Positions 33,657-46,560 of a stretch of DNA of 64,000 bases are shown here, piece after piece. Source of the stretch: Gamarada debralockiae (lineage: Eukaryota; Ascomycota; Leotiomycetes; Helotiales; Hyphodiscaceae); the NCBI GenBank assembly GCA_002803225.1, contig NXFV01002014.1:1-64000 (forward strand), given 5' to 3'. The notes under the pieces were generated by a model. The model did no database searches and was not told the DNA's origin. It saw nothing but the letters and a program-made list of their open reading frames with translations. The position numbers and the translations under genes are program-made. The stretch's first letter is position 1, and each line of letters opens with the position of its first letter.

Positions 33657-36600
33657 ATGAGCATGCGAGACCTGATTGAACGGGAGGTCGAAGTCGACGA
33701 AGAGGAAAATGACGATTCCTTTGATGAGGAGACAGGCGAAGTGCAACGTCGAAAAGGGCAGAACGGCCATATTGATGATTCAAGTGAGGAAGAAGATGAT
33801 GACGACGAGGAAGCTGCTCGCGCGGTATGCTCCCGATCTATCTGGCTGCTACCTTGCGCTCTGATACTGATTGATTCGTTCTTAGGTCCGCGAGGGTTTC
33901 ATTATAGATGACGAAGACGACGAAGATGAGGAGCCTGAGGAACGAGAACGACGTCGGAAACGAGATAAGAAGCGGAGAAGAGAGCGCGAGGAGGAAGAGG
34001 CCGCCTTGGATGAGGAAGATCTCGATCTCATTGGAGAGGCAAACCCTGAATGGGAGCGGAAGACTACATCACAGGTACACACATTTAGGCAACGAATTCT
34101 ATGACTCCGGCTGACAGGCTTGTAGCCCAAACTCAAGCGCCTTAAGCGTGGTCACCGTGACGATAGCGATGAACGACGAGAGCGCGGACTTGACGAAATC
34201 TTCTCTGACGACGAGGAGGTAGATGCGCCGCATGACCTGGACCGCCAATTCCGAACAGATCATCACCGAGTGGACGAATTCGCAGACTTCATCGAGGAGG
34301 ATGATCTGGAGGATGAGGATGAACGGCAGAAGCTTCAGGAGGAGATGGAGGTTGCTCGACCTCGACAACAAGGATATGTCGGTGGTACAGAAGCCTCTGG
34401 GCTCGATAAGGATGCTCTGGAAGACATGGAGGCCATATTCGGGAATGGAGAAGATTATGACTGGGCACTGGCGTTGGAAGACGAGGCTGAAGCCAAGGAG
34501 GCCGGAGACCACAACTTGGAGTTAAAGGATGTCTTCGAACCCTCACAGTTAGCGGAGAAGCTTCTCACAGATGAAGACAACCAGATCCGCTGGGCTGATG
34601 AGCCGGAGCGGTTTCAAGTGGATCGATTACCCTATAAGCATCTCCAAATCACCGACGAGCAGTTCAAGGAGGAAGCCCGATGGATCACCAGTCTCATCTG
34701 GCCCAAGAAGCACTTACACCCAGACTTGCAAACTCCTTTTACGAGGGCCATCGGCAAAGTTCTGGAATTCTTCGTGGTCGATGAGGTTGAAGTGCCCTAT
34801 GTCTTCCAGCATCGAAAGGACTATCTCATTCATGCCAGAAGGACGAGAGTACGAGCTGAGAATCCGGGTGAACCGGACTACGTTGTCAGTGCCGAGAAGC
34901 TCCTCAACCAGGACGACCTCTGGAGAATCCTCGAGCTTGATTTAAAGTTCCGCGCCCTGGTTGACAAGCGCAACGTCATCGAGAAGACCTACGATAACCT
35001 GAAGCTGGCCGCTGAGGTCAACGACTCAACTGTCGAAGCAATGTTGCCAGTGGCTGTGACCATGGAAGAACTCCAAGACATCCAAGATTACATCTACTTC
35101 CAATATTCCGCAGAGATCAAGGATCTAGCTGCCACGAATGGCGATATTCGGGAGAAACGTCGGCCAGGGGGCAAATCATCAATCTTCGATCGTGTGCGAA
35201 AGGGAAAAGCATACAACCTAGTCCGAGCCTATGGAATCACTGCCGACCAGGTCGCACAAAATGCCCTGGGAGAGGGCCGAAAACAATATACTGAAGACTC
35301 TTCCACCAACCCTATTGATCTGGCCGACTCCCTGACCAATGACAGCGAATTCAGTACTGGCGAGCAGGTTTTACTCGCAGCCCGTCAAATGTTTGCAGAG
35401 GAATTGTTCATGAATCCGCGAATGCGAAAGCATTTCAGAATGCACTACTATATGATGGGGGTTATCAACTGCCATAGAACCGACAAGGGTTTGCGGAAGA
35501 TCGACGAACAGCACCAATACTACGAGCTGAAGTACCTCAAAAACCAGACCTTTGGCGACCTCGCAAACAAGCCTGAAATGTTTCTCAAGATGTTGAAGGC
35601 TGAAGAGGAAGGACTTCTGGAGGTTCGCGTTGTGTTGCAGAACGAGCCCGAGTTCCGCAAGCAACTTTATCAGGAATTCGCCTCTGACAACTACAGTGAG
35701 CTTGCCGATGCCTGGAATGATGAGCGTCAGAAGGTTCTGGATCTTGCCTTCGCTAAGTTGGAACGAGTCATTACGAAGGGAGTCAAGGAGAGCATGAGGA
35801 CTGAGTGTCAAGACTCCATTCTGAAGCTTTGCCGCGAGGAATACTCGAGGAAGCTCGATCAAGCACCGTACAAGCCGAAAGGGATGATTCTTGGAACAGT
35901 TCCTCGAGTTTTGGCTCTGTCTAATGGTAATGGAGACCCTAATCGCGATGCTGTTTGCTGGGCTTGGGTTGAGGAAGACGGGCGGGTGTTGGAGCATGGT
36001 AAATTTGACAACTTGTCACGAGACGAGAGATCGCGAGACGCTTTCGTTGAGCTGGTCCAACGGAGAAAACCCGATGTCCTTGGCGTAGGCGGATTCTCTG
36101 TGGAAACACACAAACTGATTACTAGTCTTCGAGATCTTGTCAAGGACAGAAGCTTAACAGGAGCAGAATTTGAGGACCCCGAATCCGGAGAAGACAGGGC
36201 CGAGCCTCTTGATGTCGTCGTGGTTAATGATGAAGTGGCACGACTTTACAAAGACAGTCCACGAGCTTCCATCGACCATCCGGGGTACGCGCCTCTTACA
36301 AAATACTGTGTGGCATTGGCCAAATATCTTCAAAACCCAATGAAGGAGTACGCAGCTTTGGGAAGGGACATCATATCGCTGTCATTCCACCCCTGCCAAC
36401 AGCTCCTTCCTGAGGAGAAACTTCGCAAGCAGCTCGAGACAGCCATGGTGGATATGGTCAATCTTTGTGGTGTCGATATCAACGAGGCGGTTGGGGATAC
36501 GTACACTGCGAACCTCTTACCATTTGTGTGTGGTCTCGGTCCTCGCAAGGCCACTGCCGTCCTCAAGACTATCAATGCCAACGGAGGCCTTGTCAACACT

Positions 36601-38056
36601 CGAGACGAGCTTGTGGGTGATCCTGATAGCGGTAAATTACCTGTTGTTGGCCCCAGAGTTTGGAACAATTGTGCAAGTTTCCTTTCGATTGAATATGACA
36701 GCTCAACGTCTACATCCGACTACCTCGACGGCACTCGAGTACATCCAGAAGACTACGAACTTGGTCGCAAAATGGCCGCTGACGCTCTGGAACTGGACGA
36801 AGAAGATGTGAAAGCCGAGGTTGATGAAGGCGGCCCCGGCGCAATTGTTCGCAAGCTCATCAAAGACGATGAACAGGAGAAGGTCAACGATCTGATTCTT
36901 GAAGAGTATGCTGAGCAACTTGAGCGTAACTACAACCAACGCAAGCGTGCCACATTGGAGACGATCCGCGCCGAACTGCAGCAACCATATGAAGAATTAC
37001 GGAGAAACTTCGTGATTCTTTCTGATGCGCAGATCTTCACGATGCTTACTGGAGAAACTGAAGAATCTTTGTGTGCCGGCATGATCGTTTCGGTTAACAT
37101 TCGAGTGGCCAAGGAAGACTTTATCATCGCGAAATTGGATTCTGGCATTGAAGGCAAGGTGGAGCAACATGAGGGCTCAGATAAGGACATACCCCTCAAC
37201 CGTCTGTTCTCTGTCAACCAAACTGCTCAAGCAAAACTTCTGGAACTTGACCGAACAACATTCTCTGCAAAACTCTCTCTGCGCGAGGAGATGTTAAGAA
37301 TCCCCTTTCGGAAAAACCAGTACCACGATTATGACACTTGGGATATTGACCTGGAGCAGCAAGACAAGGAAGAGCTTCGGGAAAAGGACAAGGCAACTGG
37401 TCGAACGCAGAGAGTCGTCAAGCACCCTCTTTTCAGACCCTTTAACTCAACGCAAGCTGAGGAATATCTCGGGTCACAGGCAATTGGTGACGCTGTTATT
37501 CGACCTTCATCGAAGGGGAACGATCATCTTGCTGTCACATGGAAGGTAGCTGATGGCGTGTATCAACACATCGATGTTCTCGAACTGCAGAAAGAGAACG
37601 AGTTCTCGGTGGGACGGCAGCTTCGCATCGGTGGCAAGTATACCTACAGCGATCTCGATGAGTTGATTGTCGACCATGTCAAGGCAATGGCCAAGAAGGT
37701 TGATGAGATGACGCAACATGAGAAGTACCAGAAGGGTAGCAAGACAGACATTGGTAAGTTAACTCAGCTTTTTCCTTTTCGCAAAGTCATACTAACAGCT
37801 CAATTCAGAAAAATGGTTGACTACTTACACTGAAGCCAACCCCAAGCGATCGGTATATGCTTTCGGATTGGACCCCCGGCATCCTGGATACTTCTTCCTT
37901 GCCTTCAAGGCAGGGTTTAATGCTCAAGTCAACTCTTGGCCGGTGCGCGTTGTTCCCAATGCCTTCGAATTACTGAAGAGTCCTTACCCCGACATGAAAG
38001 CACTGTGCAACGGCTTCAAGTTGCGACACATGAGCGAGATGTCACGAAGAAACTGA
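33657..38056 (+). CDS. SPT6: transcription elongation factor and histone chaperone Spt6
   Basis: Four exons: 33657-33824, 33886-34074, 34126-37753 and 37809-38056, giving 1410 aa, normal for the family. Order: very acidic N-terminus (Asp/Glu runs, about residues 1-240, the histone-binding part); helical HtH and death-like regions; YqgF/RNase H-like domain (near [14 protein letters not shown]); helix-hairpin-helix ([17 protein letters not shown]); S1 RNA-binding domain ([15 protein letters not shown]); and tandem SH2 domains ([16 protein letters not shown] onward), which in yeast read phosphorylated RNA polymerase II linker. The last intron splits the second SH2 region. It keeps nucleosomes in order behind RNA polymerase II and is essential in yeast. 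The protein ends [11 protein letters not shown], without the long tail of some relatives. Confidence 0.95.
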
Positions 38057-39023
38057 GCGGTGGGAGAGTGGACGGCAGTCAGAACGGAAGGAGTTCATAG
38101 ATAGGGTTTGGGGGATCAGTGGAGGTGCAACGATCCCCTTTTGTATAAAATTAGGCACATCGGGATTCTCATCGCATTTACGGGAGGTGACAAAAAGGAA
38201 GCAGGTATCAGCCCCTTTTCCAGCTGAATTTAGCCTGTAGTCTGTCTGAACTTAATTGATCTACGTGGACAACAACCCAAAATGCTTCATTCGGTTATGG
38301 CATTGATTGATTGACCCTCCATCCCTGAGATCGATCCTTGGCGGCACATGGATTCACGTCAGCTTGTCCGCCAATACGGAGATCGGGAGGATTTGTTGAC
38401 AAAATGTTCCGCCGCGGTGCAGCTAACGTCCGTATACGTGTACTTTCAAGAGGCTACAGGCTCACCAGTAGCCTAGCTGACCACAAAAAAAATTCAGCCT
38501 TGCGTTCGATTTTGCCAGCTGTGAAACCACGTTTTCCCGAACGGGCTACTCATTGCCAGTGACTTTGCCCATGACCTTTCCAGACTTCCCGAAACCCCAT
38601 GCAAGGTTTTGTTTCTTCTCCATCAAAACATTATTCTTCCATCCTAAATACTCTTGTCTCTTGTCTTTTAACTTCTCTTTTTCCACATCTTGAAATTCAC
38701 CAGCCTCTTGTGGCGCAGATGAACCAGGGCTGCATAAACCAACCGCGTCCGACAGCCAGCCTTCAAAATTAGTTCCAAGGGACCTGTTGGTCCAATTCCG
38801 TCAGCAGAGCCCAAAACAACCACTCAACTCGATCTTTGGGCATTCATCTGGGACTTCAGAGCTTGAGAGCCACGAATGCGCTCGATATCGTCGCTCTTGC
38901 TTGAAATCCGCGAAACATCTCCAAGGCAACCTTTCCAGTACCGAAGTCGGGGCATCGACCACGCATTCCTGGAGTTTTGAATGAGCTTACAGGCAACGCA
39001 CCAAACGATTATATTTCAGCACA
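38057..39023. other. intergenic upstream of OSH3
   Basis: 3' UTR of SPT6 and promoter/5' leader of the oxysterol-binding protein gene. From about 38580 to 38720 it is pyrimidine-rich, as fungal promoters often are. Short frames (for example 38338-38562) are not convincing. Confidence 0.5.
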
Positions 39024-42000
39024 ATGGCGGGTTTAGAGCAACTGGAAATCCATAGCAAGGTACGCGGAACTTGGATCTTCATGGGAGAAAAATGCTGACT
39101 TAATAGTCTTACATTGTGCGCTGGGTTAAAGTCGACGAAGGTCATACAATCTCCTGGAGCGTCCAACCCCACAAGAAATCAATGTATGAATTCCATTGCT
39201 TAAGACGCAGCACATACTAACACTCTGCCAGTAACTTTGGGATCTTCAAACACCCAGGAACAAGTAGCGCAGCAACGCCGCAGCATCCGGCCGTTCAAGA
39301 AGATGCTCAATCCTCTCTCCCACAACTCGAGCCCGGCTTCGAACAACTACGACGAATCTCAAACGCGAAAGTCGATCGAAACGACCTCTCTACAGCACAG
39401 GAGCAACTAAGGGCAAAGGGCTTCATTTCTATACAATGGCATGGAAAATGCGAGGCAGACAAAGTGTCTATGGGTACCTACGCTGTACCTGCTGGGCATG
39501 GGGGAATGTATGGACTGATTTTCGACAACACATTTTCGAAGCAAACTTCCAAGACAGCAACTTTCGTCCTCCTCACCTACCCTTCGAATGCGCCGCCGCA
39601 CTCGACTCACCATCTACAAAATCTCCAAGGTGTCTCAAGTTTGGCAAGCCTGACAAGCCTTGGCAAGACGCAAAGCCCGAAGCTCGTCGCATCAGCGTCG
39701 GAGTCCGTGGATAGTCTGCAGAGTAATTTGGCTATTGGGAATAGCGGTAGCAGAGGGACATCTGTGCAGGGGAGAGAAAACAGCGAGAATGGAACTGTGA
39801 CGTACCATGTGGGAGTGTTGCAGAAACGGCGAAGGAAGAGGGGACAAGGCTATGCACGGAGATTCTTCTCGCTAGACTTTGCGTCCTGTACGTTGTCGTA
39901 CTATTACAATCGGAATTCATCAGCGCTGAGAGGAGCGATTCCCCTGAGTTTGGCAGCTATTGCTGCGAACGAACGAACGAGGGAAATAAGCATTGACTCT
40001 GGGGCAGAAGTCTGGCATCTGAAGGCTGGAAACGCAAAAGACTTCGACGATTGGACTAGAGCCCTTGAGAAGGCGAGCAATACTGCTCGAGGGGTTGATG
40101 TTGATTCAACTCCTAGTCCGGAAAGGCTACGAGTTAGCACGACAGGGTCGCAAGTTCCAGGATCGAATCAGGATGAGGAGCGGGAATGGGAGCAAGTCGA
40201 AGCGCTTGTGAGCAGGATTGTAGGAACTCGGGATGCAATCCGGCGGCTCTCAAAGGATACGGCTCCTGGAAACAAAAGGGAATCTCGTCTTCCTCTTGGC
40301 CTTGGGCTTGGAATACCAACAGGGGGCCCAGCGATAGGGGAGGAGCATGGAGACTATTTCGGATCCGCTCCTGAGAAAAGGTCGTTTTGGAAACGGAAGT
40401 CGAGTGCGCCATCTACTCCCCAGCTCTTTGGGAGAAGTGTCTCGACGCAACTTGCTGTACCAGCAGCGGCGACTGTTACCACAATCACTGCCAACGGTTC
40501 GATGACGCCTTCTTCTCGTAAATCGCGGCACCAAGAAGAAGGTAGCATGCATGAACATTGCGAGGCTTTACTCAACGACCTGGATGCAGTCCTGCATGAT
40601 TTCTCGACGTTACTGGCGAACAGTAAACGGCGCCGAATGCCAGCGCCTATGTCAACCTCCAGAATCAGTATGGATTCGACATCGACAGGCGATTTCTATG
40701 ATGCCGAGTCCGGCGATCTAGACCGCTCACAAGTCCTGATGATCGATCGTCAAAGCGAGGAAGATACTCAGCCCTCAGAAGTCGAAGACGAGTTCGTCAC
40801 AGACGCCTCCTCCCTATCTTCAGCAGAAGACGGTAACCTTGCGCCTCTCGTCAACGGTGCAGCTTCACTCTTCCCGGTCAAACCAAAATCTCTCGATCCT
40901 CTACCTATGCCCATTCTTGTGAAACGACGTAAAGTCGTTCCACCAGCTACAGTCATGCCGCCTAGTCTGATAGGCTTCGTACGTAAAAACGTAGGTAAAG
41001 ACCTCAGCACAATCAGCATGCCCGTCTCAGCCAACGAACCCATTTCCCTCCTCCAACGTACCGCAGAACAACTTGAATACGCCCAAATTCTCGACACAGC
41101 GACCTCCCACAAAGTCCCTGCCCAGCGCCTCCTTCATGTCACTGCTTTCGCTATCTCTCAATTCAGTTCCAGTAGAGCACGGGAACGGGCAATGCGGAAA
41201 CCTTTCAACCCTATGCTAGGAGAGACCTTTGAGTTAGTGCGAACTGACAAAGAGGTCCCTGGTGGTTTCCGTCTACTGGTTGAGAAAGTGAGCCATAGAC
41301 CAGTCCGCATGGCAATCCAAGCCGATTCCACAAACTGGTCATTCAGCCAGTCTCCAGCGCCAACGCAGAAATTTTGGGGCAAGAGCGCAGAGCTCATCAC
41401 CGATGGCCGCGTGCGCATCACACTTCGTCTACCCGACGGCACTGAAGAACTCTATAGCTGGAACATAGCGACAGTATTCCTGCGCAATGTAGTCATGGGC
41501 GAGAAGTATGTGGAGCCAGTAGGAACTATGACCGTAACGAACGAAAGCACAGGCGCCAAAGCCAGCGTAGAATTCAAACAAAAAGGTATGTTCGGCGGCC
41601 GTTCTGAAGACGTCCAAGTCGAAGCCTACGGCCCAGACGGCGTACACGCCGGCATCTCACTAACCGGGACCTGGACGACCTCCCTCCGTATCCTCGAAGC
41701 AGGAAAAGCGGCCGGGGCAGAAATCTGGCGGGTTGGCGAACTCGTCGATAATGCGGCGCAACGATACGGACTTACGACTTTTGCAGCGAGTTTGAATGAG
41801 ATTACGGAAGTAGAGAAGGGCAAGTTACCAGTTACAGATTCTAGGTTGAGACCAGATCAGAGGGCTGCGGAGGCGGGGGATTTGGATGAGGCGGAGACGT
41901 GGAAGGCGAGGTTGGAGGAGAAGCAGAGGGTTAGGAGGAAGGAGATGGAGGAGCAGGGGGAGAAGCATCGGCCGAGGTGGTTTGTGAAGGTTGAGGGTGG

Positions 42001-42106
42001 GGATGAGGGGGAGGAGGTATGGAAGTTGAAGGGTGGGAAGGAGGGGTATTGGGAGGAGAGGAAGAGTGGAGCTTGGCATGGGTTGGAGGATATTTTTGCA
42101 GGATGA
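39024..42106 (+). CDS. OSH3: oxysterol-binding protein homologue, Osh3 type
   Basis: Three exons: 39024-39059 (12 codons), 39107-39183 and 39232-42106, giving 995 aa, matching yeast Osh3 in length and layout. An N-terminal GOLD-like domain (SYIVRWVKVDEGHTISW) is followed by a PH domain (about residues 215-315; YHVGVLQKRRRKRGQGYARR) and the C-terminal lipid-transfer domain (LLQRTAEQLEY, FNPMLGETFELV). An FFAT-like motif (GDFYDAESGD) should bind the ER protein Scs2/VAP, placing it at ER-plasma membrane contacts where it moves PI4P or other lipids. The family fingerprint EQVSHHPP reads EKVSHRPV here. The short first exons were fixed by phase and by homology of the joined GOLD start. Confidence 0.92.
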
Positions 42107-42533
42107 TTTGGGGTAGGGCTGGATTTGGGGTAGTGCTGGGATGATGGATATGAGCAGCGTTTGTTTTTGTGTTTAGCATTGCGGTGGGCATGGCGTTTGA
42201 GTTGGCGGACCAAATTACATACCAGACCAAGAAAGGTCGAGCCCTGATATTTTGAGATAGACAGAGTGTGGACTTTGGAATAAGAAGGTGGTTATCACTT
42301 GATTTGCAGTCTTGAGCAGTGCTCTGGGTACTTTGTGTATTTGGATGTGATCCTTACTGTCTGTCAATCGACGGGTACTTTGTAGAATATGAAATGAAGG
42401 TAAAATTATGTTCATCTAAAACGTTTCGCTCATTACGATCGTCAACTCTATTCAGTCCGAATCCTCTTCCTCACTCGCTCGTTCAACTTGTTTCATTGCT
42501 TGCGATATTTACTCGTATCTTAGATTCATCCCC
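42107..42533. other. intergenic, convergent genes
   Basis: 3' UTRs of OSH3 and oxalate decarboxylase. Nothing else seen. Confidence 0.5.
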
Positions 42534-44208
42534 TTAGACAATGAACTCCCTTGCCATCTTCCTCTCATTCCTCTTCGCATTTCCATTGCCAGAGGTATCA
42601 TACGCAGCACTACCATTCGGGTCACTAGCCAAAGCAGTCAAGTTCTTATTTCCAGTCTTAATATACGTCTTCATCTTCGGCAAATTATCCAACGTCTCAT
42701 CAGGCAAATGAAGCGTGTCTTGCACAACTTGTTTAGGAGTGAGAGCTAGCCATTGGGCAACCGAAATATCGGTGAATTTTGGTTGTTGCAAAACTTCGAG
42801 GACTATCACGTCCTCCGTGCCCGTGTTTTCGATGTAGTGCGAGTTGGCGACTGGGATGTATCCTACGTCTCCTGCTGTATAGTCTAAGGATGGTGTTAGT
42901 GGTTTGTATAATGTTTGATTTTATGATGAGGGTATACCGAATGTTGTAGACGAGGAAGGAGCATTAAAAACAGTGATTCTCGCAGAGCCTTGAACGAAGA
43001 AATTCCATTCGTCGGAGGTCAAATGCCAATGCATCTCGCGCATAGCTCCGGGCTCAACCACAACGAGAGCTGCAGCGAAGTTTTCCGCGATGGGAAAAGT
43101 GGTTGTGTCAATGATTTTCACCGATCCACCTGGTACTGTGTAGGGTTGCTGTTGGGACCAGTGGTATGTGTAGGACTCGTTGTATGGAAGAATACCTGCT
43201 GGTCCAGTCTGGTTTTGGGCAGAGATATTTGCGGGAGCAGGGGTGCCGTTGAAGATGTAGAGCTCGCCTGAAGGCAGGTTGTCGAATGCTGAGACGGGGG
43301 CTTGGAGATCCTTGGAAAGGACTTCCTTGGGGTTCCGTAGCATGAGTTCGGAGGCGAGGAAGGTGTTGTCTTCGGAGAAGTCTCCTTGGTCGAAAACAAG
43401 AAGGAATTCTGCACCCTCGTCGAGAGCTTGGATCGAGTGTGGGACTCCGGCTGGGAAGAACCATACATCACCTGCGCTGACGTCGTCGATGAATGCCTCG
43501 CCGTCTTCATTCATTGCTGCGAGTCGCACGCTGCCTTTCAATATCAGGGACCACTCACTTGCTATGTGCCAGTGCAGTTCGCGATATGCGTGAGGCGCGA
43601 GACGCATGTTCACACCTGACATTTCGGTGGCGGCTGGGAGTTGGTTTGTATTTTGTTGTCTGGCGAATCCTGATTCCTTGCCTGTACCAAATCGGTTGTG
43701 GCTGAGACCCATTGGCCATTGGGCTTGTGGCACGGCTCCAGAGTCGGTTCCAGGTGGTGCGTAGAGATCTGGGTTCAACTTCTCGTATTCGTAGGTTCCT
43801 AATGAATCGTAAGCATTTCCTCGATCTTTCAGTTGAAGGTATCTGCTGACTTGGACCTGGCTGTGTCTGACCGCCTGTTCCTCGAATAGGTTGGGGTTTC
43901 TCGACGCTGTTGAAGTCGAGATACAAGCCCAAATCCAGATCCGCCTGTTGGCCATTAACAAGTGGGTAGTCGGATACGACTGCTGAGTCGCCACCGGATA
44001 CCGGAGATGGTTTTGCAACTTCTCCGAGAAGGCTCTCATCGCCGTACAAAGAGCCCGAGAAGCCAGTTGCGGTTGCAATTGGAGGGCTGACACCGGCGAC
44101 TGGCCCAGAGTTCTCTCCGTAACTCATTTGAGGAGCTGGAACTGCAAGGATTGCTGGAAGCAATCCAGCAGCTGCCAATGAGCCGAACACGCGAAGGACT
44201 TGATGCAT
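42534..44208 (-). CDS. secreted oxalate decarboxylase (bicupin)
   Basis: Three exons: 44208-43851, 43798-42938 and 42883-42534, giving 522 aa. Converts oxalate to formate and CO2 using Mn. A signal peptide is clear (MHQVLRVFGSLAAAGLLPAILA). Both cupins keep the metal site: RELHWHxxxEW with GVPHSI in the first, and REMHWHLTSDEW with NSHYIEN in the second. A flexible SEDNTF segment matches the lid whose Glu gives decarboxylase rather than oxidase activity. The phase-1 introns join EKPQPIRGTGGQTQPGPR to TYEYEKLNPDL, and TTF to DYTAGDVGYIPV. The first donor (GTCAGC) is weak but restores the conserved PGPR. Typical of wood- or plant-associated fungi that handle their own or host oxalate. A TATA box precedes it. 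Confidence 0.92.
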
Positions 44209-44274
44209 TGTGACTGCGCGCAACTAGGAGGAAGGGGTATTGACCGAAGAGAGCGAGAAGAGATGGGAGGGTGG

Positions 44275-44282
44275 TTATATAT
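44275..44282 (-). promoter_or_regulatory. TATA box of oxalate decarboxylase gene
   Basis: ATATATAA on the minus strand, about 70 bp before the start codon. A true TATA box is less common in housekeeping genes and suits a strongly inducible secreted enzyme. Confidence 0.55.
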
Positions 44283-44928
44283 GTTGACGCATGACAAATG
44301 AAAAATACCCCGACTGAAAGCTAAGTAAACACTGGGACCTGGCCTCCATCGAGCAAGGTTCCCCGGTAAGTATTGACACTTACTGCGGACGCGCCCATCT
44401 TTCATGGAGTAAGGTAGCTCAGGGTAGCTCCAAGCTTGCTTGCAGTAGTCCTCTGCTCGTAGCTTAGTTCTACTCTCAGACCCAGGAGACGGACAAAGGG
44501 AGTTAGATTATGAGCATTTACAATCATGAACTTGAAAAGGCGATATTTTTGAGGACCGAACTCATATTATGTCATTGCAGGGCGTCGAAAGAGTGGGATT
44601 GATACTGGTGCGCGGGGAAATGAGTGCGCTGCGCTTGGGAGGCTAATCAAGATGGTTGTCGTCAATGCCCCTGGCATGTTTACCTGCCGCCACCACGTCT
44701 CCCCTCTACTGTAGTTTAGCTACTTAGCCTTGCATAGGGAAGTAGCAGAGAGTCATTGCGTAGTGTGATGCCTGGATCTGGAAGGGTACTCAACGATAGT
44801 GGAGTGCAACAACTCGGACTCTGAAGAAATGAGATGCCGATTTCCCCGGACTCCACCTGCGGATGCCGAATTTGTTCCTGGTCAGACCTAGTGATTTGAC
44901 TGCAGCAAAGCTAGGTGATACACACCGT
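44283..44928. other. intergenic upstream of oxalate decarboxylase
   Basis: No gene seen. Probably the upstream control region of the oxalate decarboxylase gene. Confidence 0.45.
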
Positions 44929-45138
44929 GTTAATTGGTCTATAAGACCACTACCCTAAGTGACCACCCCGCGTTTTTAAGGGCTGCTTTTTTTCTGAACC
45001 AAATGTAACTTTCCCAGCTATAAGACGCTGGCGACCTAACAAAATAGTCCCTGTTATAGCACTCGAACAAGATCTGGTCCCAAAGCACTAAAATACTAGA
45101 ATTTAACATGCAATACCCTGTCTTATAGACCAATTAAC
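44929..45138. mobile_element. MITE-like element with perfect 19-bp terminal inverted repeats
   Basis: GTTAATTGGTCTATAAGAC at 44929-44947 is repeated exactly in inverse orientation at 45120-45138, bounding 210 bp without coding capacity. The ends carry TTAA, which might be a target-site duplication; a TA or TTAA duplication cannot be told from symmetric ends. The right end is also flanked by TACCCTGT and ACAGGGTA, an inverted 8-mer. Size and structure fit a nonautonomous DNA transposon. No transposase is in the window. Confidence 0.75.
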
Positions 45139-46560
45139 AGGGTAGCTCAGAGTGGACCTATAAATTCATATGGACGACGTGAAATTGACAAGCCATCCTT
45201 GACCTCCAGAGCTTCTTTTGCTTCAATTCAAAGTTTTGCGGCCAGTTGACAGTTGACAGTCAAATGGCGCTTATCAAGAGCCTTTCCCCTCAATCCGCGT
45301 GCCGCGGGGATCGGATCTCTCTCGGTGGTGAGAATTTAGACAAGGCTCAACCTTATGCAGAATCTTGCGTGATGCATTCCAAAGTCTACTGGCTCTGCTC
45401 TCAAGTCTCGCTCACTGAAGCGGATGAAAGCTTCCTTCAGGTGGGTGGTAAGTGGCATGAGATTTGAAAGAAAAGTGGTGATATGAAGGACCTGACGTCT
45501 TGGAGATGGTCTTCGGCATATTGTAGCCGAAGTTGACCGGGTTGTTGCAACCAATCTGAGAGCGGAGTGGGGTATTTTTGAAATCGTTATTTGTGGAGAA
45601 TCTTAGCATCCCCGTAGATGACGCGGCAACACAGGATCGACATATTTTCAATAAAATGCTGTGCAGAGCTCTGTTGGGGAGTAAAGATTGTTTCCTCATT
45701 GAGATGAAGAGTCGATAGCGGATGGGGAGGAAGCTCCTTTCGGTTAATAGCTCTAGCGACCGTTTGTGGGGGATGCTTGTTTGTGCTACCGTGATGTCAC
45801 TCCTGCTTTCCTATTTGTCTTTTTGATGCGGCTCAAGTGGCTGTCTCACTGTTTAAGAAGTCGCCGTTCATTGGGTGCTTCCCTCTGCTTTGAACTGCCA
45901 GGACGCTCGAGTGAGTGGGTCTTCTGCTTCTTCTTACTGTAATGATTCCAAACTCTTAGGGCATATCTTGGGACATGGAAGTTTAAGTTGTCCCAGAATC
46001 ACTCAACCCACGATGCGAGAATCGGACCTTAGGAAAGTTTCGAAGTTGGGATCATTTATGTCCACACCTTGGTTTGACTTGGGATGGTCAGAGAATTGCT
46101 CAATCAGAATGAACGAATGGAAATCGACCCCGATACTTTTTGCAATGTAGAAGTCCCAACTGGATCCAAGGGATCGCTCCATGGCAATGTACAACCAAAA
46201 AAGGATCTTGATGCTCTGAAAAGGTGCTGCTCTCAATCGGATTTAGAGAATCGCTCTGTCGAAGTGAACATTTAGGACTCGGTGTGAAGACCTTCAGAAT
46301 TCAAAGCTCCGGCTGAATCGCTGTCTTGTAATGAACGACTGAGAATAGATTTTAGACTTCCAGGCTATGAAAGATGGAACTGGACCAAGATAATCACTCA
46401 CTTCGTTTCAACAACGTGCAACAGATCCGGATACCTTAAGATCACAGCCTTTTTAAATTCTACAGATACCTTGAACCATTCAAGATCTGATAGACGGGTA
46501 TCTTTTCCCCACCCTATGCTCCTGCCCGAACGCCAGACAATCAAATGAAATGATTGAGAC
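45139..46560. other. gene-poor region
   Basis: Short frames (45246-45467, 45875-46150 and others) with no recognised content and no convincing splicing. Probably 3' flank of ALG13 and noncoding sequence. Confidence 0.5.

Noticed and set aside
4385..38056. Mit1-like, ISWI and SPT6 as a chromatin gene cluster
   Set aside because: They are separated by unrelated genes and have separate promoters. Nearness is more likely chance than functional grouping.
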